NCBI GenBank assembly: GCA_003210055.1
Contig: QCNS01000007.1
Coordinates: 26,918-90,917 of the forward strand
Direction of reading: 5' to 3'
DNA length: 64,000 nucleotides
Source: SAR116 cluster bacterium AG-426-I14
GTDB lineage: Bacteria; Pseudomonadota; Alphaproteobacteria; Puniceispirillales; Marisalimonadaceae
Positions 1 through 9,562 of this stretch are shown one piece after another (the first letter of the stretch is position 1; the number at the start of each line of letters is the position of its first letter). Both the position numbers and the translations under genes were made by a program. Below the pieces are notes generated by a model. The model ran no database searches, was not told the DNA's origin, and saw nothing but the letters and a program-made list of their open reading frames with translations.

Positions 1-1
1 T

Positions 2-508
2 TTTGGTGTTAGTCTTCAAGTGGTTGCATATTTAATATATTGTGGGTTTTCAGAAATTGAGTCTGCATTTTTTTTCGGATTGATGGGAATGTTAACTTTT
101 CCAGGTATGGCTTTTACTGGATTTGCAGCTGATATTTGGAAAAAACATTATGTATCTACTTTTAGTTATTTTTTAAGTTTTCTTGGGATATTTGCTTTGT
201 ATATACTACAATATCAATCAAATTATTACGTTTTATTAATTTTTATTGTTACTTTTGGTTTATCCGCTGGTGCTAGAGGCCCAATCATTACTTCATTGAT
301 TGCAAAAATATTTGCAGGTAAGGGCCTAGCTTCAATTTATGGTGCTTCCAACTTAGGGCAAGGTATTGGTGCTGCTACAGGAGCCCTTTGTGCAGGTTAT
401 CTATTCGATATTACAACTAATTATAATATTGGATTTTTATTTTGTTCTTTTTTTACTTTTATTGGTGCGTTATTATTCTGGTTTATTCCTGGAATAAAAA
501 AAATTTAA
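2..508 (+). CDS. MFS transporter, C-terminal half (5' truncated by window)
   Basis: The open frame runs in from the window edge, so only about the last 168 residues are visible. They contain five to six hydrophobic segments with short loops. A GLSAGARGPI stretch and a later ASNLGQGIGAATGALCAGYL segment resemble transmembrane helices 10 and 11 of major facilitator superfamily carriers of the monocarboxylate/oxalate type. The substrate cannot be told. The SMP-30 and D-aminoacylase genes follow closely on the same strand, so it may import a substrate for this catabolic unit (inference). Confidence 0.7.
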   Translation, partial: FGVSLQVVAYLIYCGFSEIESAFFFGLMGMLTFPGMAFTGFAADIWKKHYVSTFSYFLSFLGIFALYILQYQSNYYVLLIFIVTFGLSAGARGPIITSLIAKIFAGKGLASIYGASNLGQGIGAATGALCAGYLFDITTNYNIGFLFCSFFTFIGALLFWFIPGIKKI

Positions 509-523
509 CTACTTTGTTTGCTA

Positions 524-1468
524 ATGATTAAAAAACAAAATTTAAAAACAAGAATAATTGCTAAAGATTTGTTATTCCCTGAAGGACCAATTTTTTTAAG
601 TGACAATTCAATACTTTTGGTAGAAATAGCGAGAGGTACCCTTACTAAAGTTTTAAAAAATGGTAAAAAAAAGGTTGTTGCTTATCTTGGTGATGGACCT
701 AATGGAGCCGCAATAGGACCAGATGGATTTTGTTATGTTTGTAATAATGGTGGTTTTGAATGGGAAATTTCTGATGATAAAAAATTTCGGCGACCAGTTT
801 TACAATCAAAAAATTATAAAAATGGAAAAATTCAAAAAATTGATCTTAATACGGGTAAATTTAAAACACTTTACGATAGTTGTAACGGAATACCTTTATG
901 TGGGCCTAATGACATTGTTTTTGATAAAAAAGGAAACTTTTGGTTCACTGATTTAGGAAAAGTCCGAGAGCGTTCCATGGACAGAGGAGCTATCTATTGG
1001 GCTAAATGTGATGGTTCAGAGATAAAACAGGTTATTCAGCCGTTTATGACACCAAATGGTATTGGTTTAGCCCCAGATGAAAAGACTCTCTATGTGGCAG
1101 AAACAGAGGGAGGAAAGTTGTTTAGTTATGAAATTATTGGTGATGGAGAGGTCAGAAAATTAAATTTTCCTTATTCTGTTAATGGAGGACTTCTTCTTAA
1201 TTCTGAAGGAGGAATAAAAAGATTTGATTCATTAGCTGTTGAAAAAAATGGAAACATATGTGTAGGAACATTATTTGACGGAGGTATTTCAGTTATATCA
1301 CCTTCAAAGGGTCTGATTGAGTTTCATAAATTAGCGGATCCATATATAACAAATATTTGCTTTGGAGGACAAGGTTTTGATAAGGCTTTTATAACAGCTT
1401 CATACGAAGGATTACTTTTAAAAGCTAATTGGAAGAGAGATGGATTGAAATTAAATTTCAATATTTAA
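524..1468 (+). CDS. SMP-30/gluconolactonase/LRE family protein
   Basis: A six-bladed beta-propeller hydrolase of the SMP-30/gluconolactonase family, about 314 residues, normal for the family. Members hydrolyse lactones of sugar or hydroxy acids at a single metal site. Candidate metal ligands are the Glu in FPEGPIF near the N-terminus, the Asn in GPNDIVFD (about residue 130) and an Asp in the KRFDSLAV segment (about residue 240). Translation could begin at a TTG at 518, but the ATG at 524 is preferred. It sits between an MFS transporter and a D-aminoacylase. The actual lactone is unknown. Confidence 0.85.
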   Translation: MIKKQNLKTRIIAKDLLFPEGPIFLSDNSILLVEIARGTLTKVLKNGKKKVVAYLGDGPNGAAIGPDGFCYVCNNGGFEWEISDDKKFRRPVLQSKNYKNGKIQKIDLNTGKFKTLYDSCNGIPLCGPNDIVFDKKGNFWFTDLGKVRERSMDRGAIYWAKCDGSEIKQVIQPFMTPNGIGLAPDEKTLYVAETEGGKLFSYEIIGDGEVRKLNFPYSVNGGLLLNSEGGIKRFDSLAVEKNGNICVGTLFDGGISVISPSKGLIEFHKLADPYITNICFGGQGFDKAFITASYEGLLLKANWKRDGLKLNFNI

Positions 1469-1503
1469 TGGTAAAGATAAACATATTTTAAAAAGATTAT
1501 AAA

Positions 1504-2994
1504 ATGGCAGATTTTGATACACTTATAAGTAATGGGCATATAATAGACGGAACTGGAGAAAAAAGATTTTTATCAAATTTGATTATTCATAATGACAAAA
1601 TTATTTCACTTTTTCATCCGAGCAAAAAAAAGATATCAATAAGAAACAAAAATTATTTGATTAAAGATTTAAAATTTAAAAGAGAAATAGATGCTCAGTT
1701 TCATATTGTTACTCCTGGTTTTATAGATGTTCATACTCATGATGACCAAAATGTATTTGATGATCCAACTATGTCATGTAAAATTAGCCAAGGGGTTACA
1801 ACTTGTATTGTAGGTAATTGTGGAATTAGTCTAGCACCATTTAATTTTTCCGGAGATGTCCCAGCTCCTATTCCATTGTTGGGGAAAAAGGAAGTGTTTA
1901 AATATGCAAGAGTAAGAGATTATAGAGATAATTTTATAAAAAACCCAAGTTCTATAAATGTTGCATTACTTACTGGTCATTCAATGTTAAGAGTTCAAGC
2001 CATGAATGGTGATTATAATAGAGCTGCAGATGAAGAAGAAATAAAAATAATGCAAGATTTACTGCACAAGGCTATGAAAGATGGTTCAATTGGTCTTTCA
2101 ACAGGTTTAGCTTATCCTGCAGCAAGCTCAGCACCAACGGATGAAATAATTGAACTAGCCAAAGTGCTCAAAGAATATAATGGAATATTTACAACTCATA
2201 TGAGAAACGAAGGGGATAATTTAATAAATTCTGTTAAAGAAACGATAAAAATTGGAGAAGTTTCTGGTGTAAGGACTGTCATTTCTCATCATAAATGCGC
2301 GGGAAGAACAAATTGGGGTAAAAGTAAAAAGTCTTTAAAGTTAATTGAGAATGCTAAAAATAATCAACATTTAGATTTAGATTGTTACCCGTATACTGCA
2401 AGTTCTACAATGCTTTTAAAAGAATTTATTGCTAGAGCAGATAAGGTTTTGGTCACTTGGTCAGATAAAGTTAAAGATTTAAAGGTAAATGATATCAACA
2501 ATATAGCGGAAGAGTTTAATTGTTCAGTTAATGATGTTGTAGATAAATTATATCCAGCAGGTGCAATTTATTTTCAAATGGATGACGATGATTTAAATAG
2601 AATTTTAAAATTTAATGGTTCAATGATAGGTTCTGATGGCTTGCCTGGTGATAAACATCCTCATCCAAGGTTGTGGGGAACATTTCCTAGGGTTTTAGGG
2701 AAATATTCAAGGGAAATGCAATTATTTTCACTAGAAGAGGCAATTTTTAAAATGACAGGCAAAAGTGCAGCAACATTTGGATTAGAAAAAAGAGGATTGA
2801 TAAAAGAGGGATATTTTGCAGATATTGTTATCATAGATGAACGAAATGTAATAGATAACGCTACTTACGAAAAACCACTAATTCCTTCATCTGGAATTGA
2901 ACAGGTTTTTACTAATGGACAATTGGTTTGGAAAAATTTAAAAGCTAAACTCAATTTTCCAGGAAAGTTTTTAGAAGGAAAGAAGTTTAATTAA
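1504..2994 (+). CDS. N-acyl-D-amino-acid deacylase (D-aminoacylase) family amidohydrolase
   Basis: A 496-residue amidohydrolase of the D-aminoacylase family, the usual length. It shows the metal-binding DVHTHDD motif near residue 75, the family segment GNCGISLAPF, TTHMRNEGD and SHHKCAGR (metal-ligand histidines), and SDGLPGDKHPHPRLWG with the catalytic Asp. Family members release a D-amino acid from an N-acylated form, using zinc. Its position upstream of oxidase and imine reductase genes suggests it feeds an amino acid into the pathway. Its 3' end overlaps the convergent acetyltransferase gene by 8 bases. Confidence 0.88.
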   Translation: MADFDTLISNGHIIDGTGEKRFLSNLIIHNDKIISLFHPSKKKISIRNKNYLIKDLKFKREIDAQFHIVTPGFIDVHTHDDQNVFDDPTMSCKISQGVTTCIVGNCGISLAPFNFSGDVPAPIPLLGKKEVFKYARVRDYRDNFIKNPSSINVALLTGHSMLRVQAMNGDYNRAADEEEIKIMQDLLHKAMKDGSIGLSTGLAYPAASSAPTDEIIELAKVLKEYNGIFTTHMRNEGDNLINSVKETIKIGEVSGVRTVISHHKCAGRTNWGKSKKSLKLIENAKNNQHLDLDCYPYTASSTMLLKEFIARADKVLVTWSDKVKDLKVNDINNIAEEFNCSVNDVVDKLYPAGAIYFQMDDDDLNRILKFNGSMIGSDGLPGDKHPHPRLWGTFPRVLGKYSREMQLFSLEEAIFKMTGKSAATFGLEKRGLIKEGYFADIVIIDERNVIDNATYEKPLIPSSGIEQVFTNGQLVWKNLKAKLNFPGKFLEGKKFN

Positions 2995-3529
2995 AAAAAG
3001 TTTTCATTCTTTTTTTATCCTTAAAATAAACAGGTTTAAATCCTAATTTTTGATATAATGGTAAAGCAGCCCTATGATCTAAACTACAAGTATTAACTTT
3101 TAACTTTTTAATTTCTCTTTTGTCCCAAGCAGTTAAAATTGCAGTTTGAAATATATATTTTCCCAGTCCTTTCCCGATATATTTATTAGTTAAACCTATA
3201 TAACTCAATTCACAAACTTTCAGTATTCTATAGTCCAGAATAAAAAAACCAATAGGACTTCCTTTATGGAATAATGAAAAAAAATTAACATTCTTATTTT
3301 GAATAAACTTCTCTAAATTTTTTGATGATTGTTTATATATATCGGTCCATTCATATCTATATCCTATTTCCTTATAAAGAGCCAAAAAGTACCAGAGAGG
3401 AACATTAATAGACTCTAAAAGAAATACATTTTTAATCGGTAAAGGAGGATATAAATATCTTGGCCTTGAGTCCATTTCTAAAAAAGTCACTCGATATTTT
3501 AGAAATATCTTTTTTTTCTTGATTGGCAT
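2987..3529 (-). CDS. GNAT family N-acetyltransferase
   Basis: A 180-residue protein whose C-terminal half carries the acetyl-CoA site of GNAT enzymes: GLTNKYIGKGLGKYIF (motif A, about residues 112-127) and the ALPLYQKLGFKPV motif B typical of N-acetyltransferases. The N-terminal 60 residues are family-specific and not recognisable. It is the only minus-strand gene in the first 11 kb and stands alone. The start is uncertain because no good ribosome site precedes it. The acceptor substrate is unknown. Confidence 0.75.
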   Translation of the reverse strand: MPIKKKKIFLKYRVTFLEMDSRPRYLYPPLPIKNVFLLESINVPLWYFLALYKEIGYRYEWTDIYKQSSKNLEKFIQNKNVNFFSLFHKGSPIGFFILDYRILKVCELSYIGLTNKYIGKGLGKYIFQTAILTAWDKREIKKLKVNTCSLDHRAALPLYQKLGFKPVYFKDKKRMKTFFN

Positions 3530-3597
3530 ATTACTATATAATTCGAAATAAAAACATATTATTATAAAAATATATTATATAGGAATTTTAATAAATA

Positions 3598-5094
3598 ATG
3601 AAAAAAATTGAACATTTTATAGGTGGAAATTTTACCTCAATTACTTCAAAGGAAACTTCTTTAGTTTATAATCCAGCCACTGGAGAAAATATAGCTGAAG
3701 TATCTTTAGGAAATGAAAGTTGTATCAATCAAGCTGTCGAGTCTGCAAAAGTTGCTTTTCAAAAATGGTCATTAGAAACTCCTTTAAATAGAGCACGTAA
3801 AATGTTCAAATTAAAAGAAATTGTTGAGACTAGAAAAGATGACTTAGCAAAGCTAATTACACTTGAACATGGAAAAACTTTTGATGATGCACTTGGAGAA
3901 GTCGGAAGAGGTTTAGAGGTTATAGAATTTGCATGCGGTATACCATCTCACTTAGCGGGTAATTTCACAAGTGATGTTGGCACAGCAGTTGATAGTTGGT
4001 CTGATTACAGACCTATTGGTATTTGTGCAGGAATTACACCTTTTAATTTTCCAGTAATGGTTCCATTGTGGATGTTTCCTATAGCAATTGCCTGTGGTAA
4101 TTGTTTTATTTTAAAACCTTCAGAAAGGGATCCTAGTTCTACTAGCATGCTTGCTGAAATGGTATTAGAGGCAGGTATCCCTCCAGGTGTTTTAAATGTG
4201 GTTAATGGTGGTAAAAGTGCTGTAGATGCAATTCTAAGTCATCCTGATATTGGTTCTGTTAGTTTTGTTGGTTCGACGCCGATAGCACACTATGTTTATC
4301 ATGAAGCTGCAAAATATGGAAAAAAGGTTCAAGCTATGGGTGGAGCTAAAAACCACATGGTTGTTATGCCAGATGCAGATATGGATTTAGTCTCAGATTC
4401 AATCATGGGATCAGTTTTTGGTTCAGCTGGTGAGAGATGTATGGCAATTTCAGTAGTTGTTCCAGTTGGCCAAGAAACCGGAGAGATAATAAGAAAAAAT
4501 ATAATATCCAAAATAGAAAACTTAAAAATTGGTCCTGGAATTGATCCTTCGTCTGAAATGGGTCCATTAGTTACAAAAGATCATTTAAATAAAGTTAGGC
4601 AATATATAGATAAAGGTGTTCAAGAAGGAGCTGAACTCGTGGTTGATGGAAGGAATTTTAGTCTTCAAGGCTATGAAAATGGATATTTTTTAGGTGGTTC
4701 TTTTTTTGATCATGTAAATACAAATATGTCAATTTACAAAGAAGAAATTTTTGGCCCAGTAATGTCAATGGTAAGAGCAAATGATTTTAATGATGCTTTA
4801 GATATGGTTAATAAGCATGAGTATGGGAATGGTACTGCAATATTTACTTCAGATGGAGGTGTTGCAAGAAAATTTTCAAATGAATGCCAAATAGGGATGG
4901 TTGGTATAAATGTACCTATCCCCGTACCTGTTGCTTATCATTCTTTTGGTGGATGGAAAAGATCTGTTTTTGGAGGACATGGCGTTTATGGAATGGAGGC
5001 TGTCAGATTTTATACTCGTCTTAAAACCATAACTGGACGTTGGCCAGCAGGGAAATCCTCAGGTGCTCAGTACACCTTTCCAAGTAACAATTAA
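3598..5094 (+). CDS. mmsA: CoA-acylating methylmalonate-semialdehyde dehydrogenase
   Basis: A 498-residue aldehyde dehydrogenase of the MmsA/IolA branch, which oxidises methylmalonate (or malonate) semialdehyde to propionyl-CoA (or acetyl-CoA) with NAD and CoA. Seen directly: GITPFNFPVMVPLW (cofactor pocket), KPSERDPSS, the Rossmann SFVGSTPIAHYVY segment, and the catalytic Cys in SAGERCMAIS, whose context is diagnostic for MmsA rather than for generic aldehyde dehydrogenases. It ends at the base where the soxB-like gene begins (1-base overlap), so it is cotranscribed with the oxidase genes. That linkage suggests the oxidase pathway produces a semialdehyde (inference). Confidence 0.93.
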   Translation: MKKIEHFIGGNFTSITSKETSLVYNPATGENIAEVSLGNESCINQAVESAKVAFQKWSLETPLNRARKMFKLKEIVETRKDDLAKLITLEHGKTFDDALGEVGRGLEVIEFACGIPSHLAGNFTSDVGTAVDSWSDYRPIGICAGITPFNFPVMVPLWMFPIAIACGNCFILKPSERDPSSTSMLAEMVLEAGIPPGVLNVVNGGKSAVDAILSHPDIGSVSFVGSTPIAHYVYHEAAKYGKKVQAMGGAKNHMVVMPDADMDLVSDSIMGSVFGSAGERCMAISVVVPVGQETGEIIRKNIISKIENLKIGPGIDPSSEMGPLVTKDHLNKVRQYIDKGVQEGAELVVDGRNFSLQGYENGYFLGGSFFDHVNTNMSIYKEEIFGPVMSMVRANDFNDALDMVNKHEYGNGTAIFTSDGGVARKFSNECQIGMVGINVPIPVPVAYHSFGGWKRSVFGGHGVYGMEAVRFYTRLKTITGRWPAGKSSGAQYTFPSNN

Positions 5095-6344
5095 TGAATT
5101 ATAATTTTTTAAAATTATTAATAGAAGGCCTTAATAATAATAAAGGTTGGTTAAAAACTTGGGAAAACGTTAATCCAAAAAAACATTATGATATTATAGT
5201 GATAGGTGGAGGAGGGCATGGGTTGGCAACTGCATTTTATTTAGCAAGTGAATATAAAGAAATGAATGTTGCTGTTTTAGAAAGAGGTGATATTGGTCTT
5301 GGAAATGTTGGAAGAAACACAACAATAATAAGGTCAAATTATTTGTTAAAAGAAAATATTCCATTTTATGAGTTTTCTTTGAAACTTTGGGAAGGTTTGG
5401 AAAAGTCTCTAAATTACAATGCTATGGTGAGTCAAAGAGGTGTTTTAAACATTTTTCATTCCGATTACCAAAGAGATGCTTATACACGACGTGGAAACAG
5501 TATGATATTAAACGGTGCCGATGCAGAATTACTCAATGTTGATGAAATAAAAAGAATGTACCCGTTTTTTGATTATGATAACGCAAGGTTCCCAGTAAAA
5601 GGTGGATTGTTGCAACGTAGAGGTGGGACAGTAAGACATGATGCTGTTGCATGGGGTTATGCTCATGCTGCCAACAAACTTGGAGTTGATATAATTCAGA
5701 ATTGTGAAGTAATAAATTTTAGAATTAAAAAAAATAAAGTTGAAGGAGTTGATACCTCAAAAGGGTATATTTCTTGTAAAAAAGTTGGATGTGCGGTAGC
5801 AGGTTCATCAAGTATATTATTATCTAAACTAAATATGCAATTACCTATAGAAAGTCATGTATTACAAGCTTTTGTTAGTGAAAGTTTAAAACCTGTTATT
5901 TCTGGCGTAGTCACCTTCGGGGCTGGTCATTTTTATATCTCTCAGTCAAATAAAGGTGGTTTAGTATTTGGGGGTGATATAGATGGTTATAATTCATATG
6001 CGCAAAGAGGTAACTTAGCTACTTTAGAGGATGTGTGTGAGAGTGGTATGGCATTAATGCCTATGCTTGGCAATTGTAGACTACTTCGAACTTGGGGTGG
6101 AACTATGGATATGAGTATGGATGGTTCTCCAATTATTGACAAAATTCATATAAAAAATATTTTTTTAAATGCTGGGTGGTGTTATGGAGGTTTTAAGGCC
6201 ACTCCTGCCTCAGGTTGGTGTTTCGCTCACTTAATATCCACTGGAAAACCACATAAATTGATATCTGATTTTACACTTAATAGATTTTATGATGGTTCTA
6301 TTATCGATGAAAAGGGGCAAGGTGCACAACCAAATCTTCATTAG
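5094..6344 (+). CDS. soxB: Sarcosine oxidase-like beta subunit
   Basis: A 416-residue FAD-dependent amine oxidoreductase, the usual length for the beta subunit of heterotetrameric sarcosine oxidase. It has the dinucleotide motif VIGGGGHGLATAFYLA near residue 38. The RRGGTVRHDAVAWGYA segment (about residue 178) includes the His that carries covalent FMN in characterised enzymes. The C-terminal ATPASGWCFAHLIS segment is also family-typical. It opens a soxB-D-A-G order. Substrate specificity cannot be assumed to be sarcosine, because the delta subunit is unusual and the neighbours concern D-amino and cyclic imino acids. Confidence 0.92.
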   Translation: MNYNFLKLLIEGLNNNKGWLKTWENVNPKKHYDIIVIGGGGHGLATAFYLASEYKEMNVAVLERGDIGLGNVGRNTTIIRSNYLLKENIPFYEFSLKLWEGLEKSLNYNAMVSQRGVLNIFHSDYQRDAYTRRGNSMILNGADAELLNVDEIKRMYPFFDYDNARFPVKGGLLQRRGGTVRHDAVAWGYAHAANKLGVDIIQNCEVINFRIKKNKVEGVDTSKGYISCKKVGCAVAGSSSILLSKLNMQLPIESHVLQAFVSESLKPVISGVVTFGAGHFYISQSNKGGLVFGGDIDGYNSYAQRGNLATLEDVCESGMALMPMLGNCRLLRTWGGTMDMSMDGSPIIDKIHIKNIFLNAGWCYGGFKATPASGWCFAHLISTGKPHKLISDFTLNRFYDGSIIDEKGQGAQPNLH

Positions 6345-6355
6345 TAGGACAATTA

Positions 6356-6625
6356 ATGTATATTGAACACCCATTGCTTGGAAGTCGTAGTATTGATGAA
6401 TTCATATATTATGGTGATGCCTCTCTATTAAAAAGGCCAGTTTTCAATCAAAATAAAATTCTAGAAAAATTTCATAAATATTTATATTTAAGAAAAAATC
6501 CTAATGGCATTCATTCTGAATTATGGTTTCATCTCTATGGTGATAGAAGCTGGTTAATTGTTGAAAGAGATACGAAAACTCATGAAATAAGAAATGTTAT
6601 TTTAGCAAATAAAGAATTGGGTTAA
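6356..6625 (+). CDS. soxD: Sarcosine oxidase-like delta subunit lacking zinc-site cysteines
   Basis: An 89-residue protein placed between soxB- and soxA-like genes. It keeps the family layout (GSRSIDEFIYYGDA near the start, GIHSELWFHLYGDRSWL near residue 51). Characterised SoxD proteins bind zinc through a CPxC pair, a His and a further Cys. Here the pair reads HPLL (His5, Leu8) and the later Cys is Asp63, while His53 and His59 are present. The structural zinc site therefore appears lost. The stop codon abuts the ATG of the next gene, implying translational coupling. Confidence 0.85.
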   Translation: MYIEHPLLGSRSIDEFIYYGDASLLKRPVFNQNKILEKFHKYLYLRKNPNGIHSELWFHLYGDRSWLIVERDTKTHEIRNVILANKELG

Positions 6626-9562
6626 ATGATCAAAAATAAATTTAAAAACTTAAAAACACACAAAAATAAAATTAAGTTTATTTTTGATGGTAAAACAATG
6701 TTTGGTTATAAAGGAGATACATTAGCCTCAGCATTATTAGCAAATAATATAAATATGGTAGGAAGATCTTTCAAATATCATAGACCAAGAGGTATTTTTG
6801 CATCTGGTGTTGAAGAACCTAATGCACTAGTTGAAATTATAGAAGATAAAAACATTATACCCAACATTAAGGCAACAACTCTTGAATTGTATGAAGGTTT
6901 AATTGCTAAAAGTCAAAATTACTGGCCTAGCTTGAAATTTGATATTTTAGGCATCTTTGATCTTTTTTCAAATTTTTTAGTTGCTGGTTTTTATTATAAA
7001 ACATTCAAGTGGCCATCATTTTTTTGGGAGAAGTTATATGAACCCATGATTAGAAAAGCAGCAGGGTTGGGAAAAGTATCTACAAATCCTTCCAGAGTGA
7101 TATCAGAAAAAGGATATTTATTTTGTGATTTTTTAGTTATTGGTTCTGGCCCAACTGGGCTTTTAGCGGCATTAATTTTAGGAAATTCGGGAAAATCTGT
7201 AATTTTGATGGAGCAAGATTTTGTTTTTGGAGGTTCTTTGAATAGAGATAATCCAATTATTGATAATGTTAGTTCAAAAATTTGGAAAAACAAGATAATA
7301 ACAAGGCTTGAAAATTTGCCTAATGTTAGGACTATGAAAAGAACTACTGTTCTTGGCATGTACGATCATGGTTCTTTTGCTGCAACTGAAACATTTAAAA
7401 AAGAATCTGTTAAAAAACAATATCAAATTTTATGGAGAGTAAAATCTAAAAAAACTTTTCTTTGTTCAGGTTCAACTGAAAGACATATATCTTTCCAAAA
7501 CAATGACATACCTGGAATTATGTTATCAAGTTCTATTAGAGAATATACTAATAGATGGCAGTTAAAAACATTTAAAAATGTTGTATTTTTTACTAACAAT
7601 GATTACCCATATTATGTTGCAAGAGATTTGATTTCAAGAGGTACAAAACAAGTTTCAATAGTTGATGTAAGAAAAGAAATTAAATTTTCTGATCCTACAA
7701 TTTCAATTTATAAAAACGCTGAAGTAATTAATACAAAAGGTAAGAGAAAAATAGAAGGAGTTTTCATTAAAGCAAAAAATAAACCTATTTTATTTCTTCA
7801 TTGCGATACTTTGGGAGTTTCAGGAGGCTGGAATGCAAATATTCAAATTTCTACTCATACAAACGAAAAACCAGTTTGGAATGAACAAGTTTTATCTTTT
7901 GTTCAAAAGAAAATATCGAAAAACTCAAATATTAAATGTCTTGGTTCAGCAGACGGCATTTATGAATTAAATGATTTATTTATTAACACCAAAAAAGAAG
8001 TTTTTAAATATTTAAAAACTCTTAATTTAAAATCAAAAAATATAGACTTACCAAATGTTAATACAAAAGAAACTTATAATATTAAGCCTTTTTGGTTTGT
8101 AAAATATGGTAGTGATAGAAAATGGGTGGATTTTCAAAATGATGTAACGGTTAAAGACATACAAATTTCTTATAAAGAAAATTTTCGTTCAATAGAGCAT
8201 CTAAAGAGGTATTCAACTTTAGGTATGGGAACGGATCAAGGAAAAGTTGGTAATATTGTTGGACTTGGTATTTTGTCTGAAATTTCAAATAAAAGTATTA
8301 GGAATATTGGCACATCTACTTTCAGACCTCCATATGTTCCAGCATCAATTGATGCTTTTGTTGGGTTTACTAAAAACAAAAGTTTTAAGGCAAAAAGATT
8401 AACTCCCTCTCATGCTTGGTCAAAAAAAAATAATAGTGAATTTGTTGAAACAGGTCTTTGGTATCGTTCGCAATGGTATCCTAAAAAGAATGAAATAAAT
8501 TGGCTAGACACTGTTAATAGAGAGGTATTAAATGTAAGGAATAATGTAGGATTTTGTGATGTATCTACATTAGGTAAAATCGATATTCAAGGTAAAGATT
8601 CATTAGAATTTATTAATAAAATTTATTGTAATAATTTTAATAATTTATCCATTGGAAAAGTAAAATATGGATTAATGTTAAGAGAAGACGGAATGATTAT
8701 GGATGATGGGACCACTGCACGTCTTGATGAGAATCATTTTATAATGACAACAACCACATCAAATGCTGAGAAAGTTTATCAGCATTTAGAATTTTGTCAT
8801 CAGTGCCTATGGCCATATATGGATGTAAATTTAATTTCGATAACTGACAGTTTTTCTCAATTTTCAGTTGCTGGTCCAAATTCAAGGAAGCTTTTACAAA
8901 GTATTTTGGATAATAGTGAAGAAATTTCTAATAAAAACCTGCCTTTTATGGGGTTTAAAAAAATTTGGTTAAAAAATGGATTATCTGCAAAGATATTTAG
9001 AATTTCATTTTCTGGTGAGTTGGCATATGAAATTTCGATTGAGACGCAATATTCAGATGTATTCTTAGAGATATTAGAAAAAGAGGGAAAGAAGTTTAAT
9101 CTATCCCCTTATGGAACTGAAGCACTTTCAGTATTAAGAATTGAAAAAGGTCATATATCTGGGCCCGAAATAAATGGAAATACAAGCCCATTAAATGTAA
9201 ATATGCTAAATATATTGAATTTCCAAAAGGACTGTGTTGGAAATATATTATTTCAACGCAAAAAAATACTTAATAATAATTTGAGGTTAGTTGGTTTGCT
9301 ATCAGATAATAAAATTCACTCTGGTTCCCTTATTTTTGATAAAGATATGAAAATGAATTCTGAAAATGAATTAGGGTACGTATCTTCGTCATGTTTCTCT
9401 CCTTGTTTAGGAAAGTATATTGCCCTCTGTTTCTTTTCTGGAGGTGAAAAATATTTTGGAAAAAATATAATTGTTAAAAATTTTTTAAAAAAATATAAAA
9501 CCTTTGCTAAAATTTGTAGTCCTGTTTTTATAGATAAGGAAGGGAAAAAACTTCGTGTTTAA
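6626..9562 (+). CDS. soxA: Sarcosine oxidase-like alpha subunit
   Basis: A 978-residue subunit, the normal size. The order of parts is: an N-terminal ferredoxin-like region (GYKGDTLASALLAN, GRSFKYHRPRGIFASG, residues 25-70), an NAD-binding FAD-type fold (VIGSGPTGLLAALILG near residue 172), and a C-terminal aminomethyltransferase/GcvT-like half that in the family binds tetrahydrofolate (YGTEALSVLRIEKGHISGPE near residue 830). In known complexes the folate site collects the one-carbon unit from demethylation. The frame begins directly at the soxD stop and overlaps the soxG start by 8 bases. The sequence is diverged and lysine/asparagine-rich, as expected at this base composition. Confidence 0.93.
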   Translation: MIKNKFKNLKTHKNKIKFIFDGKTMFGYKGDTLASALLANNINMVGRSFKYHRPRGIFASGVEEPNALVEIIEDKNIIPNIKATTLELYEGLIAKSQNYWPSLKFDILGIFDLFSNFLVAGFYYKTFKWPSFFWEKLYEPMIRKAAGLGKVSTNPSRVISEKGYLFCDFLVIGSGPTGLLAALILGNSGKSVILMEQDFVFGGSLNRDNPIIDNVSSKIWKNKIITRLENLPNVRTMKRTTVLGMYDHGSFAATETFKKESVKKQYQILWRVKSKKTFLCSGSTERHISFQNNDIPGIMLSSSIREYTNRWQLKTFKNVVFFTNNDYPYYVARDLISRGTKQVSIVDVRKEIKFSDPTISIYKNAEVINTKGKRKIEGVFIKAKNKPILFLHCDTLGVSGGWNANIQISTHTNEKPVWNEQVLSFVQKKISKNSNIKCLGSADGIYELNDLFINTKKEVFKYLKTLNLKSKNIDLPNVNTKETYNIKPFWFVKYGSDRKWVDFQNDVTVKDIQISYKENFRSIEHLKRYSTLGMGTDQGKVGNIVGLGILSEISNKSIRNIGTSTFRPPYVPASIDAFVGFTKNKSFKAKRLTPSHAWSKKNNSEFVETGLWYRSQWYPKKNEINWLDTVNREVLNVRNNVGFCDVSTLGKIDIQGKDSLEFINKIYCNNFNNLSIGKVKYGLMLREDGMIMDDGTTARLDENHFIMTTTTSNAEKVYQHLEFCHQCLWPYMDVNLISITDSFSQFSVAGPNSRKLLQSILDNSEEISNKNLPFMGFKKIWLKNGLSAKIFRISFSGELAYEISIETQYSDVFLEILEKEGKKFNLSPYGTEALSVLRIEKGHISGPEINGNTSPLNVNMLNILNFQKDCVGNILFQRKKILNNNLRLVGLLSDNKIHSGSLIFDKDMKMNSENELGYVSSSCFSPCLGKYIALCFFSGGEKYFGKNIIVKNFLKKYKTFAKICSPVFIDKEGKKLRV

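Noticed and set aside
518..523. TTG start for the SMP-30 protein
   Set aside because: An ATG two codons later is the more common choice and no ribosome site favours the TTG.
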